64,000 nucleotides of DNA from Multifurca ochricompacta (taxonomy: Eukaryota; Basidiomycota; Agaricomycetes; Russulales; Russulaceae). The first letter of the stretch is position 1. The number at the start of each line of letters is the position of its first letter. Made by a program: the position numbers and the translations under genes. Positions 42,124 through 54,941 of this stretch are shown in pieces. The notes beneath the pieces are model-generated. The model was not told where the DNA came from, did not search any database, and saw only the letters and a program-made list of their open reading frames with translations. The stretch lies in contig WTXG01000056.1 of the NCBI GenBank assembly GCA_022496185.1, positions 124,001-188,000 of the forward strand. Reading direction: 5' to 3'.

Positions 42124-45015
42124 CTAGGTAGAATCACTGTCATCAATAATATCTATTATAGCCTTTGCCTTCCCTGTCCGCTTCCCTTTATCCTTAAAAG
42201 CAGCTATTATATCATTGTAAGGAATAAGATCAGGAATATCACACCATGACCCAAGTACTGTAGCTGCTCGCATAGACTCATCCAAGAGAGAATGTCGCAT
42301 TTTTGAGACTGTTAAACCACCTTTTGAAAACGCGCGTTCAACATCAGTTGAGGTTGCTGCCATGTATATTCAGCACCACAAAAATGAAAGTAGTGATTAA
42401 TAACCCACCTGGAATGGAAAGGAAGTTGATAGCCATTTGTGCAAGTGGATGGCCTGTTGCCTTCATTGCTGTCCAGTATGTGATCGGATCAGTGTTGGTG
42501 ACAGTGGGCGCATTAGACAGCCATTCATCCAGGGCGTCGACAGGTGTAAACTTGTCATGCAGTGCGCCAAAATATTTTGCCGAAAGGCTAGTCGGTTCCT
42601 AATTAAACGCAGAGTGAGCAATTGCCAATTACTCCTTGACATATATTTGAAATCTTACCTTTGATGTGACGCTTGATGCTGCTGTTGATGTCATAGATGT
42701 CATAGATAGCACTTCTGGTTTGTATGCTTGCCATTCCTGTCGCGCGAGGTCCTCTGCGGCCTTGATCCACTCATGTTTCCATCCTGCCTTGATGAAGTAT
42801 GAAGTCTTGTGTCGAGGGTGAAGAACTAAGATGATTAGATAAGAAAAATAAGAAAGCAAATCTTGACTTACTCATAGCAACGCGAAATACCAAGGAATCG
42901 TCAGTAAGCGCGTAATACTTACTCATTAGCAGTGACCCTCGAAGCGCGGCTCCCCGGACAGTTAGGTGGAGTGACTTATTATCAATGAAGTCATCCATTG
43001 CAGTAGTTAGAATGTCAACAATTGGGATGACATCATGTATAAGAGGGGTTTTGTTTTGAGAAATCTTCTTTGTCGCGTCGATGAACAGATCTAAGAGAGG
43101 GTGCAGCTGCTCGAGTATCTTCCACTCTGCCTCTGACAACTGAAACCTCTTCAAGCGGACGCCACGTACTTTGTTGTGCTCGCGCATTACAACGAGCAGT
43201 TGAAGCGCTGGCCGAAGTTGAAGCGCGCGGCCGATGAGTTCTGATGTGCTGTTCCATCGAGTAGCTACATCTTGTACCATAACTTTCGGTCTGATTTGGC
43301 TTCGCAAACAGCATTCTTCGAGATCTGCCTTGATGGTTGGGCTGTGGACTATCTTTGTTGCAAGCCGCCGAAGCTATGTAAAAAGCGATGTAAATAATCT
43401 GACAGTTCTGATTAATGATGTCACTGACCTTGAAGACTGAGAAGCGTCCTAAATTGACCTCCGCGCAAGAAAGCGTTGGGATCCTGCCACTATAACCAAC
43501 ATCCTCTACGGCTTCCTGGATCATGGCCTCATCGCTTGCCTTGACCGCGGGGTCCACTTCGTCGTTGTCCAGTTGAAAATCTATATCTTCGTTGTCCAGA
43601 TTGTCCTCCTCAATGACGTCATTGACATCTATGTCTTTGAAGAGGTTGGCGTCATGCCCCTCGTCGTGCTCATCCTCCAATGGCTTGGTCTGCTGGCTGA
43701 ACTGTGAGAGGATGGCCTGTAAACAACCCAATCGAACTCATTAACACAAGACAGAAAGAATAACGAGTTGCGTCGCACCTTCACGACCAAGTTGAGGATG
43801 TGCGCAAAGCACCGCACGCGCATCGTCTGACCCTTGAAGCTTGGAACCAAGTCTTGAAGCTCGTCCACCATTGTATCGTTATTTGATGCATTATCACAGA
43901 CAATGGCCAGTACCTAGTACAGTAGATAAATGCCTCTGTTTTCACAGTATATAACTTGAAACATACCTTATTGTGGATTCCATATTCATGCAGGCATTCT
44001 GAGACGCGTGCAGCGAGATAAACACCAGTATGGGCTTTTGGTGCTCTGTATAATGATTAGCAACTATATTATTTATATGACAACCAGTGATTAACTTACT
44101 TGATGAAATCCAGTATCATCGACGTCATCTTGCCCTCCCGAACCCAATGGATAGTAGTGCCAATGAATGAAATAACTTGAGGCGTTGTCCAGCCATCTAT
44201 ACCGATGTGTAGCATTCCTTCATAAGCCTGAGAGAAAGGTAAAGTTAGATGGCAAGACACTGAAAGCGTTGTAAACCTTACCTGTAGCATCTCCATCACC
44301 TTTATCTTGCTCATTCGGAAAATCTCCCTAACATCGCGGGATACACTGCTCGCGGAAGGGGTGACGCACTTGTTATTAAGGTCATAAAAGATCTCTAAAA
44401 GGTCTTGATCCTCAATGATTGAAAACGGCCGATTATGGCGCATGACCCAAAGCGCCACTTTCATTCGATGTGTAGCAGGATTGTACTTTGATCCTTGAGC
44501 AAATGCAGAGAATGCTTGACTCTGTGCTGTATTTTTCGGATCGCATCGGTCCACATGCCGCACCAGATTGCTAGTACTTTCATCATGTCGAGCTCGGGAG
44601 ATGTATATTAAAGGGTGACTGAATGATTAGTATAATTAGTGCATCAGGCTTTAAATCGTGATGTAGACTTACTTGCGACAATGAAATGCATACCGCACGA
44701 CGCCGCCTTTGGAAACAATCTTCGGCGCAGAGAAATGCTCGTAGACTCTAGAGGTCCACATCACCATCTGTGCTTCTGTTCGGACATAAATCTCAACTCA
44801 CATAAGATAAATGTACAACACTTACTGAGCACTTCTTCGTCAGATCTCTCGTCCGCCTTGTATCGTTTGTTGAATTTCTCGTGTTTGGTCAGTGCTGGTG
44901 GTGAAGATGCACGCGAAGATGGTGCAGCAGATGTACCGGGTTGTTCTGCACCTGAGTCTCCACCTTCAGAGGAAGCCACCCATAACCTTTGGCGCTTGCG
45001 TCGAGAGTGAACCAT
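42124..45015 (-). CDS. hAT-2 transposase (BED zinc finger, RNase H-fold, hAT dimerisation), multi-exon
   Basis: Start ATG 45015 (MVHSRRKRQRLWVASSEGG). The BED finger is split over exons: VYEHFSAPKIVSKGGVVRY with FHCRK, then RHDESTSNLVRHVDRC. The core carries LHIGIDGWTTPQVISFIG (Asp), LAIVCDNASNNDTMVDEL, RVRCFAHILNLVVK, an acidic segment near 43560-43690, and VMVQDVATRWNSTSELIG. Later exons carry VLHPRHKTSYFIKAGWKHEW, DALDEWLSNAPTV and the dimerisation block AATSTDVERAFSKGGLTVSK, ending at TAG 42124-42126. Introns are short with GT/AG ends and the joined exons keep frame. It is of the same family as the hAT-1 transposase but clearly diverged. It appears intact. Confidence 0.9.
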
Positions 45016-45854
45016 GGCGTATGACTGTGAGATTGTGTTCGTCCAAAGAAGCAAGAGGCGGCTCCACAAGAGACAAGAGATAATGTATTGAAGACTTTTT
45101 CTGACTTGCTGCTGCTGGTTCTGTTTGACCTTGGGCTTGTTGTTGTAGAGAAATCGCTTAGTACTCAAGATAAGACAAAGAGAGAGAACGGCGCTTTGAT
45201 TATGCTTCTGCTGGTTGGTCCTACTACAAGCGTTGTATGATGTACCTTTATATACTTAGAGAGGCCTAGTAGAATGTGTGCTAATGTGTTTTGAAGAGCG
45301 AAGCTGCGCAAGCGAGACGAAAGTGGATGAAACCGAGCAATAAGGATGAAACCGGATGTAAAGTAATGAACAGGCAAGCGGCCCGGAATGCATGCAGTCT
45401 AAAAGATGCTAAGTAAATTGCTTGTGCTATGCATCAATCGCATTTGTACCATATCAGAGGCTGTCCGGCACTTAAGTCAAATTAATGTCAGAGTCTATAT
45501 TATTTTTATGAAGGAGTGTACCACAAGATCGATGAGCAGGGTGTAAATCGACCGACCGAAAGCCACCGGATCAGCGGATCAACGGGAGTGGCACTGGCAC
45601 TACTGCCCCGAGCGTGCTAACGACAATCCACACAAATGTTCTCTACATTCCCTTGTTACTCTATTTTGACCAACTAAACTGGAATGAGCATTACTTGTCT
45701 TATCTTTTACCTTATTTAGTTGATGTACTACATCACACAGCACTCGCTACTAAACTAGGCAGCTCATTTATCTTTTATTAGTTATCATTTTTGATTTTTG
45801 CATCCGCATGAAGGCAGCATTGTCAGTCTTTCACGCACGCAGATTCACTTATGA

Positions 45855-47523
45855 TCTTTTTTTATTGATTTTCAGTACACATTTTCAGGGTGGTATTTAA
45901 ATTGCACAGCTATATCTAGGGACAATGTAACTACTGTGAGGATAATGTAACTATTGTGAGGACAAAGGAGTCGACATGAGAGCCATAGTGTAAAATTTCT
46001 GAGGGAAAAACAACCCATCAACCCATTGGACCGACGCGACCTAATCCGGTTCCCGCGGTCGCAGGGAGGAAATGGGCTTGAAAAAGCCCACGTGTCTTGC
46101 AGGAACCCCAGAAGGGATTCGACGTGGTGTTTGTGGTTGAAGACCTGGGGCCAGGTGTGAGCTGAGGCAGGAAGTGTGGGGTGGAAGCGTTTGGTGTAGT
46201 CGGCCATGAAGGCGTGCCCGGTAGCAAGGCGCATGGCTGTCGAGGTAGTATGTCAGTTGAAAGGAGTGGGCCAGGGATTAGTTGCAGCAGACCAGAGTGG
46301 GTCGTTAGAACCATCGGGGGGCGGGTGATGGAGAGTGTATGGGCTTTGTAATCGCGCCCGGAGGGGTGATCGGCAGTGGGAGTGGCACAAGCGCGGTCAC
46401 GCAGCCATTCTTCGCGCCAATTGTCATATGCGCAAGGGCGAGAGGGAGCGCCACTTGAGTGAGGAGAGTCGCTCGACAAGCGCACCCAAGGGGGTCGACA
46501 CGCGGGCGTGGTTTGCGGACTTGGAAGCGATCGCGATCGCCTGGTAGGTCGTCATCCCCGGGACCCACATGAACGTGAGTCAGGTGTCTGGAAAGGAAGC
46601 AAGAAATTTAGTAAGGGAGCATTGGAATGATACAAAGTCACCCATGAATTGTTTGTGATCACGCGAGTGGAGGCGAGCTAGCACAGAAGAGGAGAAGGCA
46701 GTAAGGTAAATGTGAGAAGAAATAGAGAGCGCACGAAAGAAGTCACATCCAGCGCATGGTGCGCGCCAACCCAAATATCTCGACATCGGCCCATGTCACC
46801 CTGCTCCACAGCACCATTCCATCGTTTATTTCCCCGGGAGTCCATGATGGTGGAGGCAGATGCACCAACCACCTTGCTATCGCATTGGCCCACCTTGGAG
46901 AGGGCCACTGTGTTGTGGATAAGCACAGTGGAGGCACGTGGGAGCGGCAGGAGGTCAGCCAGTTCAGTCCTTTGAGTGAAAGGGGCACCACGCCTGCGAG
47001 GTGAATGACAAATGTTAGTCCTGTGATATTGAAAGCCTTTAGAAAGGTGAGTACATACCCAAAGCCACTCATCTCCACGTCTCGCGTCCAGGTGCCGCCG
47101 TTGTCGACGTCCAAGTTGTCAAAAGTATCCTCCATAACACTGCACAGTCGATTGAGGTCTATCATTGTGTCTCACGCGCTTTGATACCCGGTCCAGCACA
47201 GCACACCAGCACCACAGGCACCAAGGAAGGGCATGAAGAAGGTGACCCAACGGCTGGCACGGGTGCGCCTGTCTGGTCGTTGGTTGAGCCACGGTTTATC
47301 TTCCTTTGTCAGTTTTTCGGAAAGTAGCGTGGATGGAAGTGGGGCCTTTGGAGGAAGGTCAGATGGGAGGTAAGAAGGAAAAGTATGAAGAGCGGTGTGA
47401 ATGGGTCACATGAGAGGGAGGGACCATAGGGATGAGGGGGTCAAGGTCATGGTCTACCCAGGCGCCAGCTTCGGGTGGGCAGGCCAGGGGAGGTGTGCAC
47501 GCGGCGATGGCACCGTAAGATTT
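45855..47523 (-). mobile_element. 5'-truncated LINE insertion in hAT-2
   Basis: Poly-T at the left end and TSD-like ACTTATGA at 45847-45854 and 47524-47531. On the minus strand it carries broken frames including ATGHAFMADYTKRFHPTLP and HKHHVESLLGFLQDTWAF, typical of the C-terminal end of LINE ORF2, plus upstream frames without clear domains. The left tail matches the 39648 copy (GCACAGCTA near the poly-T). Confidence 0.65.
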
Positions 47524-48299
47524 ACTTATGACAAAATAAAAGAGGGTTATAATAGAAATAGAGGATAATTAAAACTGGGATTAAGTGTGGCAAAAATAAT
47601 TTAATAAATAATAATATCTGTGCGGGTATTCCACGAGTACCCGCCCGGGTACCCGGGGTGCCAAAATCAATACCCGGATCCGCACGAGTATGTTCCCACG
47701 GATCACCCGGATCCGCGAGTATCAATACCCGCGAGTTTTCCCACGGCTCTACTCAAAAAACTCGCGAGTTACCCGGACTCGTGCTATGCCCTAGTCACAG
47801 TTAGGTGCGGAACTGTGTCGGGGATCGTGTGGGAGCTAGCCTCCCAAGTCGCATCAAGATAAGTCAAGGCTCTAGGTCACAGCAAAGTCAAGTCGGTTCA
47901 AGCCCACAACAAAGTCGATAGGGCACGCACGTGAGATTCGAAGTCGACGGCAGAGACGCTCAGTCCTGCAGCAAGTTCAAGATGATGAAGGCTCTCCAAG
48001 TCACATCTTGGAGAGTTCAAGTGGGGCTCTAACTGAGAGGATTCAAGGATTCCGAAGCACCTCTGATTGAATACAAGAGAACAGACTTAGTCTGTCTCTC
48101 TACTCTAGTTGGTCTTTAAATACATGTGGAGCTAGCTATGTCATATTATGTAGAAGCATCTAGTACTATGATATAATGTCTAATAGTAGATCAGGCTAGA
48201 ACTAAGGAGAATTAGGAGGGGTTAGGCCCTCAGTAAGCAAAACACCGAGGAAACATGATGTCAAGTCATTAGTAACGTCGCAGGGAGAATTCTGTCACA

Positions 48300-51260
48300 T
48301 TACCCCTTCTGTAGGCTGACGTTTGCCCCCAAACGTTGTTGAATGTCGGTGGCGGCAGGGTTCGTGGTTGCGGCGCGCGCGGTCGTCGAGTGGTTTGTCG
48401 AGTATCGTCCAGTCATCGTGCAGCTTGAGGGACGTCGTGTGTTGTCAAGTCTTCTTGCAAGACGGCGCGCGGTTCCAGGTGCGGCGTGAATCTTGTGAGC
48501 TTGTTCGGTCGGATAGATTCGGTGGTACGCGTTGCGTCGTGTCAGCGCTTGCGTCGATGTTCGTACCTTCTGGACTGCTATTCTATTTGCTTTCGTGCGG
48601 CGGCCACGGCCTGCTGGGCTACGTCCAAATCGTTCGTCATTGCGCGGAATCTTGTCGCTTCGGCCCAAACTCCGGGATCGCACAAGTTGTCGAGCGCGGT
48701 GTTGATCCAGTTCGGTGTAAAGCATCTCCGTGTTGAAGAATCGCTGTTGGAAGCGCGAAATTGGAGGATTGGGGCATCGCGGGGTTCGAGAGTGGTTTCT
48801 AGTGTGGAGTGCGAAAGAAAAGGGGTGGCTGGCCCTCGCCCATCGTGGCGGGGACCTGGGGGTTACGCTGTCGGTAGTCAAAGCTTACGAACCTGGCATG
48901 CAAGGTGCGACCTTCATTATTCCTGATGCATCAGTGTTGGTAGTGCATCGAGTGGACGTGGTTTCGAACGAATGGCGGCCCAGGGTGGGTGTACCTATGA
49001 CGATCTGTCGTCGACTGACATGGCCGCGGGGTCGGCAGGACTGGAGAGTCGGTCGATACTTGATTCTTGGGTTGTCATTGGACTGTGTAGCATGTATGTG
49101 TCAGGCAAGCGTGTTCCGACTTCTTGTAACAATCGGGTCTTCATTCGGTAGTGCTGGTGTGGGAGGCGGCGTCGGTGCTGCTGAGATGCGCCGGATTCGG
49201 GTTTCATTGTCGGTCGAGGTGTTGGTGGCGAGAGTCTTCGGAGTCGACATTCTAGGTGTTCGGTGGGTCTGATGGATGTTCTGAGTGAAAGGGCGAGCGA
49301 AGTTCTTGATGTGTGCCAGGGTAGAGCGAATTTCTGGGGAAACACTGAGTCACAGATGGAATAATTACCCCCCTCCTAAGGCTTGCGGCATCCTCGACGC
49401 ATAGATGTCGGAGCGGCAGGCGTCCAAGAGTCATCGCTTGAAGGGTAACCTTTCCAGTGGACTAGGAATGCAGTGTCTTCGTACGGCCATGATATCAATG
49501 GCTGGTAAGGCGTCCTACTTCATATTCTTCTTTGCTGTTGACAAGACTAGGTGGCGGGCATGTGTAGCTCACTCAGTGGGCTTCTGTTTCATGATAGGGT
49601 GATAAGGGGTCCACATGATACCTGTTGTGTATCTTCATGTGGGCTGGCAAGTTTAATTGGCAGGCAGTTGCATGTATCTGATCTTTCATTGTGAATGGTC
49701 CAACTCGGCGTGGTGCCAGCTTGGAAGAAGGAGAATGCATTTTGAAGTGTTTTCCTTTGAGCCAGTCTTGTCTTCCCACGGCAAACTCCGGTCGGTTTTG
49801 GCGGTGGGTCGCTCTGCGGAAGTGCTTGTTCCGTTCTCTATTGTGTGGCTAGGTCATCGATGTTTCCTTCCCTCTTCAAAGCAAGGATGTGGGTAATTCG
49901 AGACTGTTTGTTCTGGATGGTCGTGGAATCGGATCTATAGGTGAGTTTAATCCTGCTCCTTTCCGGGGCAATTCTAATTGCTTCGAGTTGCCTTCTAGTT
50001 TTCGGGTGTACTTGGTGTTGAGTGTTTCTGTACCAGTCCTCTGCAATTCTTAGGCTGTCGATAGGGAACCTAATATCCTTTGGATGGTACATCTTCTTTT
50101 GTGGATTCTAACCACTTGGTGTTCTTCTTTAGATGTATGGTGATGTTATCGATGGTGCAGGCTCGGGATGTCAAACTGGGACTTCGGAGTCGCGGTGTCA
50201 AGTCTCTTTTCGATGGATTCGATGGTCTATTCGTGAAGCAAGCTTGCCTCAAGTCGGGGTTCAAGGATTCTGGGTTCACAGGTCCGTGACTCTGGACACT
50301 GTTGGTCGGGGATTGCTGACAAGCAATGTAAGGTGGTTTCGGTTTTCAGGTGGTATGTCTTCAGTTTCTGTTTTAGATTTTGATCCGGTGATTGATATTC
50401 AAGGAATGCGTCGTCCGTTAAAGGCACTTTTCAGGTTCCGGAGTTGGTGTTCGGGTTCGATGGTGTCTGATGTCAGGGCGTCCTCTATCACAAGAACGGC
50501 AGGTCGATTATGGGAATCGACTAGAGCGTCATCGGTTTCAAGATCAGGGTCGGGTTTGTTGTCGAGGCAAGGGACGCGTCGTCGTCGCCTTGTGGGTCAG
50601 TGAGTTGTTTCTGGTTTTCCGGTTGGGAGAAGTCCTCTGTCATGAGAACGGCAAGTCAAGTATAGGAATCGATTTGGAGCGTCGTCGGCTCCAAGGTCGT
50701 GGTTTGGGGTTCTTGCGTGGTCGTCGCGACTTTCTGGGTTTCGTGCAAGGGACAACTTGTCACCTTTGCAGTTCTGGTCCGGTAATCAGGATCACTGGCA
50801 TCTGGGGTCCATTCGGTGGTCTACCTCAACCACAATCAAGCCACGGTCAGTACCTCAACTGCGACGAATCAATAAACGATCAAACGTGATCGAGTCAAAC
50901 TATCAAGGTCGCAACCAAGACAGAATCTGGCAGTCAAGATCAAGACGATGATCAAGACAGATCGAAGGAGTCAAGCCGCGGTCACTACGTCAACCACGAC
51001 GAATCAAGGAGTCAAGCCGCGGTCAGTACATCGACCACGACAAAGCAAGGAATCGGAGCCGCGGTCAGTACATCGACCACGACGAATCAAGGGGATCAAT
51101 ACAGATTGGAGTCAAGTTATCAAGGTCAAGACGATGACCAGGATAAGTCAGGTCACCAGGATCAAGATGGATCGAGTTCTGGTGTCGGGGTGAGGGACGC
51201 GTCGTCGTCGCCTCACATGTTCGGTAAGTTCTTCGTTGGTTTCGGTTAAGTCTGTTCTAA
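48300..51260 (-). pseudogene. Gypsy-4 internal region: integrase C-terminal remnant and tail ORF
   Basis: On the minus strand: leader with tandem units of about 47 bp (about 50950-51090, rich in CCGCGGTCAGTACATCGACC); a segment MYHPKDIRFPIDSLRIAEDW; integrase end KGKHFKMHSPSSKLAPRRVG, MKIHNRYHVDPLSPYHETE (49573-49779); then, past 49345, a frame without known domains and an open 193-codon frame 48300-48881 (ISRFQQRFFNTEMLYTELDQ). Stops and frame changes separate the pieces. Gag core, protease, RT and RNase H are missing. Confidence 0.65.
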
Positions 51261-51767
51261 TGTCACAGTTAGGTGCGGAACTGTGTCGGGGATCGTGTGG
51301 GAGCTAGCCTCCCAAGTCGCATCAAGATAAGTCAAGGCTCTAGGTCACAGCAAAGTCAAGTCGGTTCAAGCCCACAACAAAGTCGATAGGGCACGCGCGT
51401 GAGATTCGAAGTCGACGGCAGAGACGCTCAGTCCTGCAGCAAGTTCAAGATGATGAAGGCTCTCCAAGTCACATCTTGGAGAGTTCAAGTGGGGCTCTAA
51501 CTGAGAGGATTCAAGGATTCCGAAGCACCTCTGATTGAATACAAGAGAACAGACTTAGTCTGTCTCTCTACTCTAGTTGGTCTTTAAATACATGTGGAGC
51601 TAGCTATGTCATATTATGTAGAAGCATCTAGTACTATGATATAATGTCTAATAGTAGATCAGGCTAGAACTAAGGAGAATTAGGAGGGGTTAGGCCCTCA
51701 GTAAGCAAAACACCGAGGAAACATGATGTCAAGTCATTAGTAACGTCGCAGGGAGAATTCTGTCACA
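51261..51767 (-). repeat. Gypsy-4 5' LTR (right)
   Basis: 507 bp, TGTCACAGTTAGG...TTCTGTCACA. The same LTR family occurs at 58545-59062 and 62119-62636 in inverse orientation. Confidence 0.93.
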
Positions 51768-51772
51768 GCATG

Positions 51773-51893
51773 CCTCGTCGCTCGTGTCATGTCACGGGTA
51801 ACACATCACAGGTCACAGCTGTGCTTAGCCCTCTTGTCCTTCTCGTTCAACCAAATGTCTACCAGCTACTACCAGCTACTACAAAATTGAAAA
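51773..51893 (+). promoter_or_regulatory. Remaining upstream region of the STAND gene
   Basis: About 120 bp lie between gypsy-4 and the STAND gene start. A TCTACCAGCTACTACCAGCT duplication is visible. No TATA box is evident. Gypsy-4 therefore now forms the promoter-proximal DNA. Confidence 0.35.
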
Positions 51894-54800
51894 ATGCAAT
51901 CTAATTCATTCTCAATCCCGAAAGCAATCCGAAGGATGTTCCATGCTTCACCAAGTGATAGCCAACCAATCTGTAAGTATCTCTCCCGTGGCTTATTCAA
52001 TCGCTCATCAATCTGCCCTATTCAGCTATTCACTCATCCGAGCTGATCGGAGGATCTGTTGACATTGCGATAACCACTATCGGGACTTCCCTTGCTGCCT
52101 TGAAGGAGGCAAGCTCCCTGATGTCAAAGATACCCTACATTTCTCCTGTTGCTGGCCTACTACTCCAAGTTCTTACCATGCGAGATGTGAGCGTCTGGCC
52201 ATTCTCTCACTTGATTTTTATGCTTACTACGTTTCTGACAGGAAGTAAAGCAGAATAAGGAAGAGTGGGGTGTTGTGATGCGCAAACTTGGTCGAGTTGC
52301 TGGCCTCGTTGTGAATGTCGGGGAGTCGTGCCAGAAATATAACCTAGAGGAAAACGATCTTCCTCCTGGTCTCCACTCAATCTTATGGTCCCTTCAGAGG
52401 TATGCCCTATATTATATTCATGATAGTTTATCACTGGCTCATCGTACGTAAGTGAATTGGGTGGGATTGAAAGCTTGCTAAAGAAAAGCATGGAAATAGG
52501 ACCTATTAAGAAGGCTCTTCTGCGCAAGGATTTGCTACGAAAGATTAAGCAATATGATGGTGAGCTTTCAAATGTGCTTCAAACTTTCCAGGTCTGCCTT
52601 TGAATTATTGTCTGTGTTGCTCACCTAATTCGTCACCTCCAGGCCGAGTTGGCCCTAGATGCATGGTTTGAGCAAATCGCTGAAAGATGCAAGGTATGTG
52701 TGCTGTTAGTAACCAGTGGTAGCAATTCTCATAAATTTGGTAGGGCATCCCCGCTGGTCCGTCTGGTCTGTCTGGTCCATCAAATGTCATCACGTAGGTT
52801 TTCTTGTCAACAATCATGCTGTGTTCCTATGCTGACAGTCAGCCAGGTCCATACCCCAGGAGCCACATTCACCTCAGATATTCTTTGGGCGCGATGCTGA
52901 ACTTGCTGAGATCCTTCACATGATTCTCACAGGCATTCGTGGCTCTCGTCCTGCTTGCATTGCAATCCTTGGTCCTGGTGGTTATGGCAAAACCACTCTT
53001 GCAAATGCAGTCCTCACTCATCCCCAAGTCCAAGAGCAATTCGGGGGTGCTCGATACTTTGTTGCTTGTGAATCAGTCTTCTCATCTGGTGCTCTCCTGG
53101 TTGAGCTTGCAAAGACACTGGGTATCTTGGATGGAGGCTCAGATGCTTCCTGGTCTCATATCCATGCTGTGTTGAGTTCAAAGGATAGCATCATCTGTCT
53201 TGACAACTTTGAGTCACCTTGGGAACAGGCTGGTGACATGAGACATTCTGTTGAGGAACTACTCTCAAGAGTCACAGCACTCAACTCTGTCACCTTACTC
53301 ATCACCATACGAGGCACCATGCGGCCAGGCCAGACTCTGTGGACAAAGCCTGCCCTGGCTCCATTGAATACCCTCAGTCAGGATGCTGCTAGAGATATCT
53401 GGGAGGAAATTGGACAGAACTATGATGATGCTGCAGAAGAACTTATCATATCTGTGGATTATGTTCCTCTTGCTGTTAGCCTGTTGGCTCATCTTGCCCA
53501 GGCAACATCACCTGCACTACTGCTGAAGGAGTGGAATCAAAATCAGACCAAATTTATTCAAATGGGCCAGACCCATAGGCTATCAAACCTTGAATATTCC
53601 ATCCAACTATCTATTGATAGTGGCAGGATGAGAGCTAATCCACCTGCTAAGGATCTACTTGGAGTTCTTAGCATGTTACCAGATGGAATTCATACTTCAC
53701 AGCTGGGGAGATTCAAAGAGATCCTTGTTGAAATGGATATTCTATCAAACCTGCGTACCTTGCAGCAGTGCAGCCTTGTGCATGTAATTGGAGAGAGATA
53801 CCAAACTCATCCAATCATTCGTCACTTCTGTAATCAACAGGAGGTCATATCATCAAAATATAAAGATTCACTCCAGAATTTCTACATCAACCTGGCATCT
53901 TCTAATTCATCTGAAGCACAGTGTAATGCCTGGTGTGGGTGTTCAGCATGACATGTGATGAGTCACGTAGCAAAACTATGAAGTCTGGTGTGTACTGTCT
54001 CTCAAGTACACAGAGGTCGGGTGAGAAGTCAATACCAAGGAGCTAATCCCTTAGTACTGGTGAGTGGAAGAGTGCCAGAAGCACTGAGACAATTCAAGAG
54101 TTGGGTCTTAGAGATCACCCAGAAGGTAATGCACCAAGTCAATTAAGAAGTTGAGTCTAAGGTATACAGGCTATCTAGATGGGCCTTATATACGTAATAG
54201 AAGTTGGAGTCTAAATTGGAGTACATATGAAGTGCATCAATGAAGTTGCAATATAACTAAGAAGGGAACGGAGTCAAGGTGGGCCAGATGAGAATATACA
54301 TAGATGAATCTGGTATAGTTGCGATTCTGGTGGGAAAATACGTAAGAAGTCTGAGGTAAAGTATGAGTCATAGATAAGCACAACATGAGTCAGAGATAAG
54401 GAATAAACAGGCGCAACAGAAGGCATAACATGAATCAACAAGGGGTAAACAGGGCCAAATGACGAGTCACATGAAGGAAAAAGAAATGAGATGATGCAGC
54501 AGGGTTCGTAACACACAGCCAAAGTATCATGCTGAGATGGTGTTAGAAATAAATAACACAAAAGCCATGCTATTTGATCTTCTGAAGTCAAATTATGGGA
54601 ATAACTCAAAGCTAGTTGAAGCCATTATCACATTTACATATTTTCATGTTGGCATAGGAGATCATTCAGACAAGTTGATCAGCCAAACTGTTGAAACCTT
54701 ACAACAGAGGCCAAGTGACACATCAGTACTAATAAGGTGTCTTCAGGCATGGGGAAGATTGTACTATTATGCCAGTGACATTGAAAATGCAAAAGTTAAA

Positions 54801-54941
54801 ATGCAAGAAGTGGAGGGGCTGTGTTTGTCAAGCCCATATACAGTGCCTCACAAAACTGAGTCAATGTTTTGCACTTTAGCACTGTTTGTTGAATATCACA
54901 TCAGCCAAAACAAATATAAACAAAGTCTTGGTAGACCATAA
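51894..54941 (+). pseudogene. NLR-like STAND protein (helical MLKL/HeLo-like N-terminus, NB-ARC, TPR-like), interrupted and 3'-truncated
   Basis: ATG 51894. Introns with GT/AG ends include 51973-52025 and 52187-52241, both phase-consistent. The N-terminal helical domain (LAALKEASSLMSKIPYISPV, KEEWGVVMRKLGRVAGLV, ESLLKKSMEIGPIKKALL) resembles the MLKL_NTD/HeLo-type bundles of basidiomycete NLRs. The NB-ARC domain shows Walker A GPGGYGKTT (about 52971-52997), Walker B SIICLDNFESPW, sensor LLITIRGTMRP, and winged-helix segment LLGVLSMLPDGIHTSQL. After SNSSEAQ the frame is cut by a 592-bp solo LTR and resumes at 54519 with PKYHAEMVLEINNTKAM and a TPR-like helical region. It runs out near 54941 into Tc1-like DNA. 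It was probably an intracellular immune or heterokaryon-type receptor. Confidence 0.85.
53922..54513 (-). mobile_element. Solo LTR of the gypsy-1 family inside the STAND gene
   Basis: 592 bp, TGTAATGCCTGG...GTTCGTAACA, with TSDs CACAG at 53917-53921 and 54514-54518. Many CG positions of the gypsy-1 LTR are TG or CA here. Removing it with one TSD restores the host reading frame (SEAQ to PKYH). Confidence 0.94.

Larger units (their letters stand above)
40501..47793 (-). mobile_element. hAT-2: autonomous hAT transposon, 7293 bp, inside the gypsy-4 LTR
   Basis: Ends TAGGGCCTAGCACGAGT (40501) and, inverted, TAGGGCATAGCACGAGT (47793). 8-bp TSDs GTCACAGT lie at 40493-40500 and 47794-47801, which are bases 2-9 of the gypsy-4 LTR. 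Subterminal regions (40501-40680 and 47610-47793) are dense in CGCGAGTA, GGATCCG and CCCGGATC motifs. It contains a transposase gene, a tandem array and a LINE insertion. Confidence 0.95.
40492..51767 (-). mobile_element. Gypsy-4: non-autonomous gypsy element (3975 bp) interrupted by hAT-2
   Basis: TSDs GCATG at 40487-40491 and 51768-51772. The left LTR is 40492-40500 plus 47802-48299 (507 bp) and the right LTR is 51261-51767 (507 bp). On the minus strand the polypurine tract CAGAAGGGGTAA abuts the 3' LTR. The internal region 48300-51260 lacks RT and RNase H. It is an inverted sister of gypsy-3 (58545-62636). Confidence 0.93.

Noticed and set aside
48323..49272. Long plus-strand frames over gypsy-4
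   Set aside because: They lie antisense to the element's tail region. Gypsy-3 shows the coding orientation relative to the polypurine tract, so these are shadows.
52605..52817. Minus-strand frame antisense to the STAND gene
   Set aside because: It overlaps exons and introns of a well-supported plus-strand gene and has no features of its own.
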